Below are positions 13,501 to 22,743 of a stretch of 64,000 bases of DNA, in pieces (within the stretch, counting starts at the first letter, position 1; each line of letters starts with the position of its first letter). The notes below the pieces were generated by a model, which ran no database searches, was not told the DNA's origin, and saw only the letters and a program-made list of their open reading frames with translations. A program made the translations under genes and the position numbers. This DNA comes from Tubiluchus corallicola (lineage: Eukaryota > Priapulida > Priapulimorpha > Priapulimorphida > Tubiluchidae). The stretch lies in NCBI GenBank assembly GCA_030141605.1, contig JAQGDQ010000090.1, positions 292,001 to 356,000 on the forward strand. The letters run 5' to 3'.

Positions 13501-16500
13501 TTGTGAAAAAAAAATGAAAAATAACGAAAGCCTAGGAGGAGTTGAATCATAAAGGGAAAACTGACCAACGCCCACTGTCCCCCCCCCCTTGACCAGTGGT
13601 CAGCGGTTATACAATTGTACGTCCCCCGCCCAGGCTACCAACCCTGTGAGTTTGGTGACCTTAGTTTGCAAGACTTACGAGTTATTAAGCATTAAAGTGG
13701 CGGAGAATAAATAATAAATATTAACTGAAAGATAAACTCAATCATAACTCAATGATAACTCAGTGATGCATAACTCAATGCTATGGCAAGATCTTAATAA
13801 ACGTTGTATGACAACCGTAGCAAAACCAGTATTGTTAGTCGATATTTCTTTCACTCAATGTGCATAATCATGGAGACTTCAAGTTGCAAAGCTATTATTA
13901 GTTCATTATTTAGAAATTATTAGAAGTCCTGAAGCATGTATTTCCTCCATATTTCATGGCTAAGAATGAATTGCAATTACAGTGTAATAAGCAATAAAAA
14001 AATAACGCAATCGCAATCAATCAAATCAGAAACTAATAAAAAAATTTAGAACTAATCAAAAAAAATTTGGCACTTTTCAGCATCCACTGAGACGCTTGGA
14101 GATTCTAAACCAAGACACGATGAATACGAATTTCCTCCAAAATTGATAAATGATGAGAACATTTATGACGACATACCGTCTCCTCCTTCACAACCAGCAC
14201 CTCCAACGGCATGCGTCAACAACAAATATAGCCTGCAATTGATAACAGAGCTCGAACACGCCAAGCTGCCACCAGCGCCGCCACCCCCATTTATAGGTAA
14301 GACACTTTCTCAAAATCTTAAACATTAACTTAGAACTATGAAATTAAACAATAATAATTTTTAGAAAAAATCTTTGTTGAAAGGAGGAAAATGCGAAATT
14401 ATCTGGTCTGAACTAGAAGTTGGATCAGGATGCTCTGGAATATAGGCTTAAGTCCAATCAAGCGTTTTGTGACCATGGCAGGTTTTAACTTACTCATTAA
14501 CAACTCACAAGCATGCTAATACACCAATGTTACCAAAAACAAAAACACCAACCATAGCGTAAAAAACCGGCATCTTCATATTTGACACATTGTCATGAGT
14601 TTCATCACCAGTCAGAATTTACAAACGACTTTAAAAAAAACATATTCAAGTCTACATAAAAACACCCTAAATAACAATTGTCTATCTAACAAAATTAAGA
14701 CTGACAATTTTATGGGTGTTTATGAAGATTGAATTATCGTTGCTTCGTAGGTTGATTATAAATTTCGACTTTGCAGGGCGCATTAGAAACGTATCATACA
14801 TATATAAGGATATTGGTTTTTACACGGCATTTGGTGCCTTATTTTTTGGTGGAAATATTTTTTCGGAAAATGAAGGCTTTTGTTCAGAATTTCCGTTGTT
14901 AGTTTATTCACGTTAGATGAATTTTTAGGTTACTTTAGACTCTAGATTAATTACAAATTCATGCTTCTCAAAAGTTATTTCTAATCGGACTTTTCCATAC
15001 CTTTGTTGCATTTACAAGGCTCAGAATGTTTTGAGGTGGGCACCATTATATTTTTATGTATGTCGGCCGTGTGAATACAATATTTTGTGGATATTTAGAT
15101 AACTTATGGCTGTAAGCTGAAACGTAAATGAAACTAAACTGTGAAGTTTCCCTGTCGTGATGTTTTCGAATGAATCAGATGAGATGGTGACAGAAATGGG
15201 GCTTACTTTCAAGAGTAAATGTTTCCAAGAATGTTTCCAAAGATCTCGCTATTTTTTTAGGTCTTACCAATGACAGAATTGGAAGGAGAAGTTTAGATTT
15301 AAATATAGTTTCTAATAGCGAGGGGGCTCATGAAAATCAGCAAAAGAGACGACGGAAGTCATCTCCTCGAAATTTCAGGTATTTTTTTAATTTGTAGTGC
15401 TTAAATCTGTGCGTTTTAGTGGGAAGGTTTAGTTCCTAAAGTGCAGTTAAAGACTGAAACCCTGTACAAGAACTTGAACAGCCTACATCGGCTACCTAAC
15501 AGAGGTGTTGCTGTCTCTTTTGTAATTTTTTACCATCGATTTTTTGTCCTGAAAGAAGAAAGGACAATTTTTAGACTATAACTCGTTTTGACCTCTGTAG
15601 TGACCTAGCATGCACATTGCACAATTTGTTGCTTTATTAATCACCAAAATGTTTCTGAATAGTTAAATATTAGCGATGACGCCATATCTGGAGAATTTTT
15701 TACAAGTGTTGTAAAAAACAGGTAAAGCAAGAGTTGAAATAGGGCACTGCTGTGTGACATTGACAACGAAACACAAAAAGCTCGGCAAATTTTAAGTTAA
15801 CAATTTCAAATTTCAAATTTGTTGCTCCGCTAAGGCGTGATATCTCAAGCTTGCCCTCACGACATAGCTGGGATGTGTCTTCTGCTGATCCTGTGCAGCG
15901 CCTATTTTATACCTAATATGTTTCCGAGAAGCCGGCTTTGCGCCCATCTAAGCAAGTATGGCTGAAAGGATGAATGCAGAAGTAAAGAAATTATGGGCTT
16001 TTCGCAGTAATAACTCTTTTAACGTAAATTATTCTTTAAATCAATTATTATTTTTTTCATTTTTAATATTATGTACACTTTGGATTATTGTGAGGCATAA
16101 GCCAACTTCTAAAACGTTTCCATAGGACATCAAGTATCAAGTGCTGTAAAATACAGTATATGATCTAATGTTAGAATATTTTTCTTTCTCATTTAAGGGC
16201 AAACAAAAAAGCTATAGAGTGTGAAATGTGTGAAAAGAGAAACAGCAGCCTGCCCAGTTTATAAGACTTACAAATGTAATACTGTTCTAGTAACCCATCT
16301 ATTTCACCAACCATTTCACAAGATAGTACTGCAATAATCCTTTCCTTTTATCGAATTCACAAGACAGTAATGTAGTGATGATCCATGATCCGCCTTTTTT
16401 CCAAATTCAGAAAGTACAAATCGTATAGTACGTAATTATTACTAAGCACCTTCTATATTTTTTTAAATGTTAATGAAAAAGAAGTTAACTTTTATTAATT

Positions 16501-16614
16501 TTTTTCAGATTAAATCGTGACAATCACAAGTTTGAAAGTGAAACTTTTCCTGGAGGAGATAACAGCGCATCATCAGCTAGAGATCAGTACACAGACTGTT
16601 TCATTGTAGTGTAA
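808..16614 (+). CDS. Dscam-like: Dscam-like receptor gene A, 3' half (partial, 15 exons)
   Basis: This is a Dscam-family immunoglobulin superfamily receptor, a homophilic adhesion and recognition protein of the plasma membrane. The visible exons are 808-878, 1263-1500, 3953-4108, 4217-4372, 4994-5133, 5841-5997, 6460-6574, 7153-7310, 7610-7708, 9022-9207, 10142-10420, 10911-11084, 14081-14296, 15261-15378 and 16509-16614. All phases agree from exon to exon and give about 788 residues ending in TAA. Domain order is FN2-FN3-FN4-Ig10-FN5-FN6-TM-tail. The position of one Ig between FN4 and FN5 is the Dscam hallmark. Ig1 to FN1 must lie before the window, so it cannot be seen whether this paralog also has an Ig7 array. 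The assignment rests on domain order and on recalled Dscam sequence features. Confidence 0.9.
1263..1500 (+). CDS. Gene A exon: FN2, second part
   Basis: It follows TTTTCAG and reads SPKKKEWNGQLTGYRLGYKR, then LRNLDNFTAYCITLSAFNSRG, the typical FNIII E-F-G strands with the Dscam 'AFNSRGTGP' loop. It ends in phase 1 at donor GTTAGT. Confidence 0.88.
2135..3464. mobile_element. Non-autonomous hAT-type DNA transposon with 8-bp TSD
   Basis: The element proper is 2143-3456 (1314 bp). Its left end, CAGGGCACTTTATTTATGAC at 2143, is repeated as a perfect inverted copy at the right end, a match of 22 bp. It is flanked by the identical 8-bp direct repeat CAGATAGC at 2135-2142 and 3457-3464. Ends starting CAGGG and an 8-bp target-site duplication are hAT characters. 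No transposase reading frame is seen inside, so it is non-autonomous. It sits in the intron between FN2 and FN3 and itself contains another insertion at 2859-2954. Confidence 0.85.
2851..2962. mobile_element. Small hAT-like MITE nested in the larger element
   Basis: The element is 2859-2954. It opens TAGGGGTGAGCAT and closes with the inverted match GAATGCTCACCCCTA. Flanks ACGCCGCT and ACGCCGTT make an 8-bp target duplication with one mismatch. The interior is rich in TTCGAATTCG. A second, longer member of the family is at 60673-61009. Confidence 0.8.
3953..4108 (+). CDS. Gene A exon: FN3, first half
   Basis: It starts VPSAAPQKV after TTTTTCACAG in phase 1, contains the FNIII B-C signature VDWLPP and the Dscam FN3 motif VNGILRGYKIIY, and ends in phase 1 at GTAAGC. 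Confidence 0.92.
4217..4372 (+). CDS. Gene A exon: FN3, second half
   Basis: It continues FN3 with LEKYTNYSIVVLAYTSAGDG, which closely follows the Dscam FN3 pattern L-x-K-Y-T-N-Y-S. Both ends are phase 1; the acceptor is GTGCAG and the donor GTTAGT. Confidence 0.92.
4994..5133 (+). CDS. Gene A exon: FN4, first half
   Basis: It reads VPSPPADIKA then IIVSWLPPSKKNGFILKYTV, the FN4 pattern of Dscam. It begins in phase 1 after TTTGCAG and ends in phase 0 at GTTAGT. Confidence 0.9.
5330..5400 (-). repeat. Possible tRNA-derived SINE head
   Basis: On the minus strand there is a GGTTCAAATCCGGGC box at about 5331-5345, the form of a polymerase III B box. A similar minus-strand box, GGTTCAAATCCAAGC, lies at about 42529-42543 in gene B. 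The ends of the repeat cannot be fixed by eye. Confidence 0.35.
5841..5997 (+). CDS. Gene A exon: FN4, second half
   Basis: It continues FN4 with HQFSGLRTNSVYEFSVTATT and KVGKSKATRVV, matching the Dscam 'T-R-V-G-E-G' F-G region. The acceptor (AACAAG) has a purine-rich tail, but phase 0 fits the previous exon. The donor is GTAAGA. Confidence 0.85.
6460..6574 (+). CDS. Gene A exon: Ig10, first half
   Basis: It reads VPAKIIDFG, then NVVLPCSIAGMPKPTLQWSV, the B-strand cysteine and C-strand tryptophan of an I-set Ig domain. Its place between FN4 and FN5 identifies it as Ig10. It starts in phase 1 after GCAACAG and ends in phase 2 at GTAAGT. Confidence 0.88.
7153..7310 (+). CDS. Gene A exon: Ig10, second half
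   Basis: It completes Ig10 with LALNNVEQNDSGNYTCEVAN and RFGRDTITHRLYV, supplying the F-strand cysteine. It starts in phase 2 after TTGCAG and ends in phase 1 at GTACGC. Confidence 0.92.
7443..7511. repeat. GA-rich microsatellite
   Basis: A GAGA tract, pure at about 7469-7509, lies in the intron between Ig10 and FN5. Confidence 0.9.
7610..7708 (+). CDS. Gene A exon: FN5, first part
   Basis: It starts APPEVPVLKV after TTTTTCAG in phase 1 and contains SASFLWSTPNDGGRRIKS, the Dscam FN5 'D-G-G-x-x-I' turn. It ends in phase 1 at GTGTGT. Confidence 0.88.
7984..8585. mobile_element. Inverted-repeat element with TA-like flanks
   Basis: The left end (GGTTTATATGACATC at 8003-8017 and the bases before it) returns as an inverted copy at about 8549-8578, where TGATGTC precedes ATATAAACC. 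The outer parts, ACGGGGGCTGAG and CTTAGTTCCCGCA, are diverged. TA dinucleotides flank both ends. It looks like a non-autonomous DNA transposon; the family is uncertain. Confidence 0.5.
9022..9207 (+). CDS. Gene A exon: FN5, second part
   Basis: It continues FN5 with the E-strand sequence VNGLLCGTTYQFSLKIGN and ends KTPGS. The G-L-x-C-G-T-x-Y-Q pattern is that of Dscam FN5. Both ends are phase 1; the acceptor is GTTTTTAG and the donor GTAAGT. Confidence 0.9.
10142..10420 (+). CDS. Gene A exon: FN6
   Basis: A single exon carries FN6. It starts LPVAPRLLSFI and contains VSLDFSTWQDGGCSIKSFDV, the diagnostic Dscam FN6 W-x-D-G-G-C motif, then LRVTAHNDAGSTTE. Both ends are phase 1. Confidence 0.93.
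10560..10765. repeat. Imperfect TCA/ATC microsatellite
   Basis: A degenerate TCATCA tract lies in the intron between FN6 and the transmembrane exon. It produces Asp/Asn-rich open frames on the opposite strand that are not genes. Confidence 0.9.
10911..11084 (+). CDS. Gene A exon: transmembrane segment
   Basis: The exon encodes a juxtamembrane stretch (ESASIRNGEQIPFYKSWKT), then one hydrophobic helix (VLPIVSGITLVVVALVFSAV), then the stop-transfer RRKKYEVR. The order (FN6, then one helix, then basic residues) gives an extracellular N terminus and a cytoplasmic tail. It begins and ends in phase 1. Confidence 0.93.
11682..11704. repeat. TA microsatellite
   Basis: A short pure TA tract lies in the long intron after the transmembrane exon. 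Confidence 0.9.
12540..13170. repeat. Tandem repeat, about 140-148 bp unit, 4 copies
   Basis: The segment CCTTTCATTTGATAT recurs at about 12637, 12777, 12924 (as CCTTTCATATGATGT) and 13072, each time followed by a TTTCGG/TTTTGG-TTTTTGCC block. It lies in the intron between the transmembrane exon and the first tail exon. Open frames across it are by-products of the repeat. Confidence 0.8.
14081..14296 (+). CDS. Gene A exon: cytoplasmic tail, proline-rich
   Basis: It begins ASTETLGDSKPRHDEYEFPP in phase 1. It carries NIYDDIPSPPSQPAPP (a tyrosine followed by D-D-I, an SH2-type site, next to PxxP) and LPPAPPPPF (a proline run of SH3/EVH1 type). Dscam tails are known to recruit SH2/SH3 adaptors; that this tail does so is inference. 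Confidence 0.85.
15261..15378 (+). CDS. Gene A exon: cytoplasmic tail, basic
   Basis: It reads GLTNDRIGRRSLDLNIVSNS then ENQQKRRRKSSPRNFR. The KRRRKSSP stretch is basic and serine-containing. It starts in phase 1 after TTTTTTTAG and ends in phase 2 at GTATTT. The low-complexity content makes this exon less certain than the others, but its phases fit both neighbours. Confidence 0.75.
16509..16614 (+). CDS. Gene A terminal exon and stop
   Basis: It starts in phase 2 after TTTTTTCAG and ends ARDQYTDCFIVV then TAA. The final I-V-V is a hydrophobic C terminus that could be a class II PDZ ligand (inference). The tail after the membrane is only about 165 residues, shorter than in canonical insect Dscam1. 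Confidence 0.85.
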
Positions 16615-16958
16615 CCTTTTGCTGCCTATCAAAATTATAAAATTTCGTTAAATACTATTTCATACTAATTTCCGAAGGAAATAGTAGTCCTATTTGTGTA
16701 ACCCAAGTGTATCGACTGTCTGGATGTGAATTTAATTTCCTTTTGAGCAACATGTAAATATTACAAGGCTTCAAAAAGCCTTACAAGATTATGTAACTAT
16801 ATAGGTGTAAATTTAGAACAAACGCAACTACTATAATCCTGCCTATGTGATATTGGCATAACACAACTTGTAGAAAATAATTGTTTAACTCATCTTATAA
16901 TATTCATAACTATTCAAGTTCCTTTCGATTATTTTATATAAAAATCATTTGGGTTGAA

Positions 16959-16964
16959 ATTAAA
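16959..16964 (+). terminator. Possible poly(A) signal of gene A
   Basis: ATTAAA about 345 bp after the stop codon is followed by T-rich sequence. No AATAAA is nearer in the probable 3' UTR. It is a weak call. Confidence 0.3.
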
Positions 16965-17584
16965 TTTTGCATTTTGTTTCACTTTAGCTTGGTTTTTTTG
17001 TATAGTTCTGTATAGTTAATATAAGGTTTTTGTGACAGCCAATGCTTATCTATTTTCATCATTAAAATAGAGAAGTGTAATTCAAACGTTTCAGAAATTA
17101 CTTGCGTACATTTAATTCGAATTAAAAGGTTAAAAATTAAGTTTAAAAATGCCTAACAAATATGACTGTCGGACAATCAGTGCCCATGCTGATCTTCATT
17201 ACAGCACATTTCAGACATACACTGGCTTTGCGTTACAATGGTGACACGTTTGAAATTAATTTAATTGAATTAAATTTATTCTGCTGTAAAAGAAACTGAG
17301 AAAATCCGAGAAAAAACCTAGAGAGGATGTTTGATAAAAATAGTTAAAGGTTAAAGTTAAAGGGTAAAGGTTAAAGGTGAGGAGCAACCTATTAAATTTG
17401 GCCAGTCAATTAAGTTTGGAAGGCAACACAGTAACGTTGATGGTTTAGAACATTGGCCCCAGTATCTGAACAGGAAGGTCAAGAGCCAAAGTCGTAGTGA
17501 ACAGTGAGCAGCAGCTGGTCCATGCGATTTCCACTTAGAAAGACCAAAAGTCACAGTCATAATGATCAGTATGCTAAACAACAG

Positions 17585-17870
17585 TTGCCTTGTCTTATCC
17601 TGCAATGATGCTTTCTTGTCTTGTGGTCTAGCGATGCATACCTTTCCTTGCTTTGTGTCTTGATACGCAAGTTTTGTCTTGCAGTCTTGTAATGCCTGAA
17701 TAGCCTTGCCTTTTGGTATAGTAATGTTTGCCTTGCCTTGTTCTACAGTCTTGTATATAAGTAATCCATAATATGTTGTCTCGTATTTTGGTCTTGCAGT
17801 ACAAATCTTGTTTGGCCTTGTGGTCTTGTAGTGCATACCTTATAACACTTTGCGGTCTTGCAATACGTCT
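17585..17870. repeat. Degenerate CTTG-rich tandem repeat
   Basis: Variants of GTCTTGCAGT, CTTGCCTTG and TTGTGGTCT alternate irregularly. The 159-codon minus-strand frame over 17357-17836 has a repetitive Q-D-K-T composition because of it and is not called as a gene. Confidence 0.6.
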
Positions 17871-20546
17871 TTTATCTTGGCTTTCTCAGTTATGTAATAC
17901 TGGCTTAGTTCAAGAACTTAATTCCATTAGGATTTCTGTTGTTTAAATTTATCATGTATGGACCTAACCTACTTACGTTTATTGTGATGCAATCAACAAC
18001 ATGACTGAATTCTAGAAATTTAAATTATTTTGTTCATTATTAAAAATTGTTTGCATGAACAACCGAGTTAGTATGATCGCACAAAAAATTATAATCTAAT
18101 TACTGAATCAATCTCGTACAAAATGTCAAGTCAACCTAGTTCTCAAACTTTTAAATCTAGTTTTAAATCAAAACCCGCTGATTAAAAGTAACTGTTTAGT
18201 AAAAGCCAGAATGAGTAGAGCGTCTAACATCGGCGTCATCAACACGAATGACACGCAAGAAACATTACAGGCGAAGAGATTGTTATAAATTAAACATGGC
18301 TGAAGACAAAGAAGTGAACATTGCTGAAACTGAATATACTGTCGAACATAAAAGCGGTAGCAGCCATGCGGTTATTGATGCTGACGCGCCACACACGGAA
18401 GAATCTGATCAAGATCATACAAGACTCTAGAAAAGTTTGTTGTTATGTGTATTGTCCGCATTGATATTAGTTTTATTCACGATATTTGTTATCTGTTACT
18501 TTGCAATTGCCTTACATTTGAATAAAAGAGCGGGGAGGTTGATAATAAGTGTCTTCCTAATATATTGCTAACGGCATTCACTCTTGCAAGAAAAACTGAC
18601 AAAAACAAAATATATGGTCGAAAGGTAAAAATCTAAATAGATGATATATTGATTCATCTTTTGAAATTTGCTAAAAAGAAATAGGCGCATGATCAGGGCC
18701 ACCGGGATTACGAGCTTTTCGGGCCACCAGGTTAATAAAATTATGGACTTCCTCAGAAGTAACCACCCTCTAATTTGCTCGCACCCGTCTCGAATATTTG
18801 TATTTGCGACATATTTTAGTAATATTTGCATAGCTGGGGCCCCTATATTTCATATAAAGGGCTTCAAAAGGGGGGTCTTATGTCAAATAAAGGGCCTTAA
18901 GGGCTCCTCGTCTCAAACAAAAGGCCTCAAACAGAGATTCTTAATCTCAAAAGAGGAGCCACTTTAAAATTGGATTTTCAGACTTCCAGGCCTCCTTTCT
19001 TGAAGTGACCAATGCAAAGTATGCCCCCTCACAAGCCCGAGGAACCCCAGGCTGCAGCCTATACTAGCTTATAAGGTAATCCGTCCCTGCGTAGAATCAT
19101 CGTTGTGCAAGCATGGCTAAAAAGTGAAGAACAGCAAAAGTTAAAAACTTCCATAAACAAACTTCTAAAATCTTGAATTCTTTATGTTGGTAAACATATC
19201 TTAACTCCTAGCAATAAGCCTATGCAACAATTAACAATAATCCATTTTAATATCATTAAACGATACATAAACGAAGCCTTATATGCACACAATATATATG
19301 TGCGCATAATTTGCCTTTTTTTTGTTAAATGTTCATAAATTATTGAAGTTTCGAAAATGTTCAAGAAATGAGATGCAAAATGAGTTACTAAAAAGAATAC
19401 TTTGCATCACAATGAAAACCCAAGTTACTCAAAATGAGTGTGTTGGGAATCACACTACATACCTAAGTTAGTGATACTGTAAACCCTTGTTGCTCAAATC
19501 TTGTATCCAAGAAATGTGTGTCATGATACTAATTCAGTGTTCTGAGTTTGGGTTACGCAGTTTTTAGTTTGAACAATTCGCCCACTGAGATTTACAATCG
19601 GCATCAAAGTAGTCAAAATGAGCAAACTTATTTAAGAGCAAGACTTCGATTTCGAAACTTCAAAAGTCCAAGTTGCACTCAGATCAAGTACGGCAAATGT
19701 AGATCTACTCATTGTCCGCAGCACACTAATTTACATGTTATATACATTGATTATTAACTTGCGTAAAAATTACATAATCATATTGTGTAGTATATGTATA
19801 ACTGTTTAAGTAAGTATATTACTCAAAGCAAAGCTTTATTGGAAAATTACATTACAAAGTTTGCAAATATCTTTTCAAAAAATTAGTCTAGATTTTACCT
19901 TTTTAGATATCCTTAGGCCTTGTCTTTTCCACAACTGGAGATGCTCTTCAGATTTTTGCCTCTAATTTCGCGAGTACGTAGTTCTTTCTCTGCATGACAG
20001 TTTTAGCAGTTGTTCATTTCACCTACATAATTGCTTTTGGTTTCAAACCGGTCAACATTCCGGAGGGGTTTGCCTGTGGCTTGCTCGCTGGTGGCTTTTT
20101 AATCTTCATGTTGCCACGTTTAAAAGGAGTGATGTACCAGCAGTTCTGATCTACGCTATTGTGATTTCTTGTGTGGTTTGTCGGACTATCGCTAGATCGG
20201 AGTTTTTGCAATTAAAATGGAGTTGGCGGAGAATAGCTGCAGCTTCAACTTCTTTGTCTCCGATTTCAGCATTGCTTTGAACAAGCATGTTGTGCTTATA
20301 CCAGGTTTGGATTATCTCATAATGAGCACATTATTATGCAAGACAACTGCTAATAACGCTTTCTATTCTGGATCCTTACTTGTGACATCATCTTTAAATT
20401 GTGATCATGTGAAATTATGAATTTGATTAATGTAAAAAATCTTTGAAGGTGCAACGTGCTTCACTACGATATTACAGATACCATTATAGATGTAGAGTAC
20501 AACACTTCTCTATTTTTCTTGGTTTCGAAACGTCAACAGTTCAGTT

Positions 20547-20624
20547 CCACCACCACCACCACCACCACCACCACCACCACCACCACCACCACCACCACCA
20601 CCACAATCACTATCATATCATCGC

Positions 20625-20717
<93 letters not shown>

Positions 20718-20718
20718 T

Positions 20719-20759
<41 letters not shown>

Positions 20760-20760
20760 A
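20547..20760. repeat. Compound microsatellite (CAC)n then (ATC)n
   Basis: A pure CAC tract (about 20547-20603) is followed by a nearly pure ATC tract (about 20626-20760). Long His, Thr, Ile, Ser or Asp homopolymer frames here are artefacts of the repeat. Confidence 0.97.
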
Positions 20761-21899
20761 GTCACGCCTATATGACACACAAGTAGCAACACATTTATTT
20801 ACTTATTTGTAATTATAAGGAAACTAATTCTGAATTATAGCAACAAGGAAACTAACGCAAGTTACAGAGACGCTATCAACTGAGTAAGACGCCCTTCAAA
20901 CAGCAGTGCTAGTAAAGCACCTTACGAACTTGAAATCAATCTTTATGCACTTAGGAGCTTAAATGAAAATAGCTACCGCGAGAGTCGCCCCAAAACAACA
21001 GACAGCCGGGCCAGGTTGCAGATGTTTGTCAATTAAATTTTCATATGTTCATATTCACTTGCCTGTAGCAAGGATTCCAGATTCAATTACTTACTTTACT
21101 CGTACAGTATTACCCTCTATATGTATTCCACTTAATGTAAATTGATACCAATGGCATAAGTTTACATTCCCTTCAAGTCTGCCAACTTGTCAAACGAATG
21201 TGATGCAGAGGAATCCATTTAGGGCCATGCTAATTATAACATCTGATAGAGATTTTGCTTTTACGTGTACTGGAATAAAGAGCAAAACTGGTATAATAGC
21301 GTTGTCTCATACTAATTTTCATTGAATGAAGTTATTTTAGCGTATTCTTGCACTTTTTATTTTGGTTGTAAACTTAGACCTCTGGACGGTTGCTATCAAA
21401 TTGCTAGAGAACTTGTCTGGAATACGAAGCCTTGGATTACTTGTTTACAATTTTTTTCTACCACTTACCTGAATATATGTCATTTAGTTCGCCTTTTATT
21501 GTTTTGATTGCGAGTATGATAGTCATTTAAAACACAATATATCGTATCGTTACTATAGAATCTGTCTTACCGTAAAAATTTAGAATACGTATTACCTGTA
21601 TTAACTCTGACGCGTAACAGTATAAAAACTGCCTGAAAATTTATTATTTGAACGACAACAAAAATAACATCACGGCGAAATAAACAGGTTTTTAGAGTTT
21701 AACACTAATCAGTGCTTATAGTGAACATTATTAAATTTTTGCTGTACATGTTTAGTCTGTAGACCTACAGACTATACAATTATTATTAAGAATAACCACA
21801 GCTGTTTTAAAGTTTAGGGCAAAGTTCAAATGTTTTATTTTAAAATTAATTAAACTCAACAAGGTTCTTCTCCATGCGGAGCGATTTCTTGTATCTTAT

Positions 21900-22691
21900 T
21901 GGCTTCACATACCCCTGTTAGTTGCTTAAATTACCGGTAGATGGCAAAAGTTGCATGTAAACGCTTGTAGCGGCCTTAGCGCTGTTTGTATACAATCTAT
22001 GGCTGCCATTGATTACTGGCGAAGAAAGAAGTGTTCTGACTTATGAGACTTGTTGTGTAGTTTTTCCAGCGTGTAGATTTGTACAACATTTACTAATAAT
22101 TCTGCGCACATTATTATTGGAGGTAGTAGACTTGTAAATATTGTTTGCGTATTATCATTAGTATTCTTTGCGAAATTGTTCGCGTTACGATTAATTCAGA
22201 GCCGTAAAGTGCCGCTTGTTAGACAAAGAACGATATCTGCTGTTTATATTATATTAATATTGACAAGTTTCTAGTGTTATCTGTGTGTAATTTTGAAACA
22301 TTGAGACATGCTGTATTCTCGGTTGTTATCTTGTGCGTGTTATATGCAGCCAGTGTGTGAGTGAACGAACTCTGGACTGGATAAAGCTGACAGCAACTTG
22401 GCTTCTACAGTGGATGTTTGCTTGATTTTTTTTCAATCGATAACGATGAGTGGCTGAGCTTATCTGTATTATACTGTACCAGGTTATCTGTTGTGTTCAT
22501 AACAACTTAAAACATAATAAAAAGTGTCATAAAGCAAAAATACGTAGTATAAATAAGTGTGTGCTGTTTGTCAATGAACTACATCTGAAATCAAATAACC
22601 AATATTATTGCCTGTGTTTTGACGACTGTAAAGTCGAGCTAAAATTCACTGCTGGATATATTGGTGCATACTAGGCGTGGAATAAATAATT
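21900..22691 (+). promoter_or_regulatory. Probable promoter and 5' UTR zone of gene B
   Basis: This segment lies directly before the probable first coding exon. No TATA box or initiator can be fixed with confidence; the call rests on position only. Confidence 0.3.
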
Positions 22692-22743
22692 ATGTCTGGA
22701 ATATTCTTCATAACTGGAGTTATGATCCTCAGTAATTTTGCAG
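22692..22743 (+). CDS. Gene B exon 1: signal peptide
   Basis: ATG opens MSGIFFITGVMILSNFA, a short hydrophobic leader, and the exon ends in phase 1 at donor GTGCGT. The Ig1 exon starts in phase 1 with AG ATC ACA, so the join reads ...NFAEITVSSDASHMGPSF. The start is unusual only in the 14.3-kb intron that follows, but long first introns are common in Dscam genes. A different upstream leader exon cannot be excluded without transcript data. Confidence 0.6.

Larger units (their letters stand above)
16615..22691. other. Intergenic region between the two Dscam genes
   Basis: The first few hundred bases are probably the 3' UTR of gene A, and the last few hundred the promoter and 5' UTR of gene B. 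In between are a degenerate CTTG-rich repeat, an ATC/CAC microsatellite and AT-rich sequence. A 60-codon frame at 18248-18430 has no recognisable family and I do not call it a gene. Confidence 0.6.

Noticed and set aside
17357-17836. 159-codon minus-strand open frame
   Set aside because: Its repetitive K-T/Q-D composition comes from a degenerate CTTG-rich repeat; there is no domain and no splice or promoter support.
18248-18430. 60-codon frame with MAEDKEVNIAETEYTVEHKS
   Set aside because: No recognised family, no neighbouring exons with matching phases, and short enough to be chance.
20443-20778. Long frames of poly-His, poly-Ile, poly-Thr, poly-Ser or poly-Asp on both strands
   Set aside because: They are translations of the CAC and ATC microsatellite in every frame.
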